Assembly: GCF_027594425.1 (NCBI RefSeq)
Contig: NZ_CP115159.1
Coordinates: forward strand, 718,501-782,500
Direction: 5' to 3'
Origin: Zunongwangia sp. HGR-M22
GTDB lineage: Bacteria; Bacteroidota; Bacteroidia; Flavobacteriales; Flavobacteriaceae
DNA: 64,000 nucleotides
The position numbers were made by a program, and so were the translations under genes. Shown piece after piece: positions 63,970 through 64,000 of the stretch. The number at the start of each line of letters is the position of its first letter. Positions within the stretch are counted from its first letter, which is position 1. The notes below the pieces were generated by a model. The model was not told the DNA's origin, ran no database searches, and was given only the letters and a program-made list of their open reading frames with translations.

Positions 63970-64000
63970 CTTTAAAGAAGTACTTGGAGGGCGAGAGTTT

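Overview
The window is ordinary chromosomal DNA from a member of the Bacteroidota, almost certainly family Flavobacteriaceae. The evidence is the 16S rRNA gene at the right end, the low GC content, lipoproteins with Bacteroidota-type signal peptides, promoters of the TTG-N19-TAnnTTTG type instead of sigma70 boxes, scarce Shine-Dalgarno sequences, bTHX, a TonB-dependent receptor, and rsfS-ftsH-LUD-cdsA-psd gene order. A genus near Gramella, Zunongwangia or Salegentibacter is plausible, but that is inference only.

Layout. 1-6 kb: the end of an LRR protein, a lipoprotein, a small membrane protein, and a minus-strand photolyase operon (flavin reductase, DUF2256, cryptochrome DASH, FeS photolyase). 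6-23 kb: kynurenine monooxygenase, a CPA1 antiporter, MsrA, a Nif3-like protein, LpxK, a TPR hybrid histidine kinase, gap, lipA, an ECF sigma factor, a glycosyltransferase, MurB and an aminotransferase. 23-34 kb: valS, then acyl-CoA-binding protein, psd, cdsA, LUD protein, ftsH and rsfS, birA, pyrE and a Nudix protein. 34-46 kb: an M14 peptidase, a PQQ-type dehydrogenase, a frameshifted TonB receptor, a NUMOD4/HNH protein, coaD, ddl, a PASTA protein, a pseudouridine synthase, yaaA, a HAD phosphatase and a UDG-like protein. 46-54 kb: bTHX and the complete trp operon in the order trpE-G-D-C-F-B-A, behind a leader peptide with three Trp codons and an attenuator. 54-57 kb: a marR-nitroreductase-yceI operon and two rhodaneses. 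58-61 kb: thrS-infC-rpmI-rplT. 61.7-64 kb: an rRNA operon with three tandem promoters, 16S, and tRNA-Ile, running off the right edge.

Genes too short or with starts too unusual for routine calling were recovered by reading the sequence: DUF5670 (51 aa), DUF2256 (47 aa), bTHX (44 aa), a 47-aa hydrophilic protein, the 20-aa trp leader peptide, and the true N-termini of infC (ATA start) and the UDG-like gene (apparently ATT).

The most interesting points are the photolyase operon with its overlapping genes, the two non-canonical start codons, the trp attenuator with a nearly leaderless leader peptide, palindromic or repeat-like elements filling the large gaps inside the trp operon, three rRNA promoters each followed by a 5' hairpin, and a tRNA-like T-arm/acceptor minihelix in the rRNA leader. 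I saw no CRISPR array, prophage, transposase or defence island.
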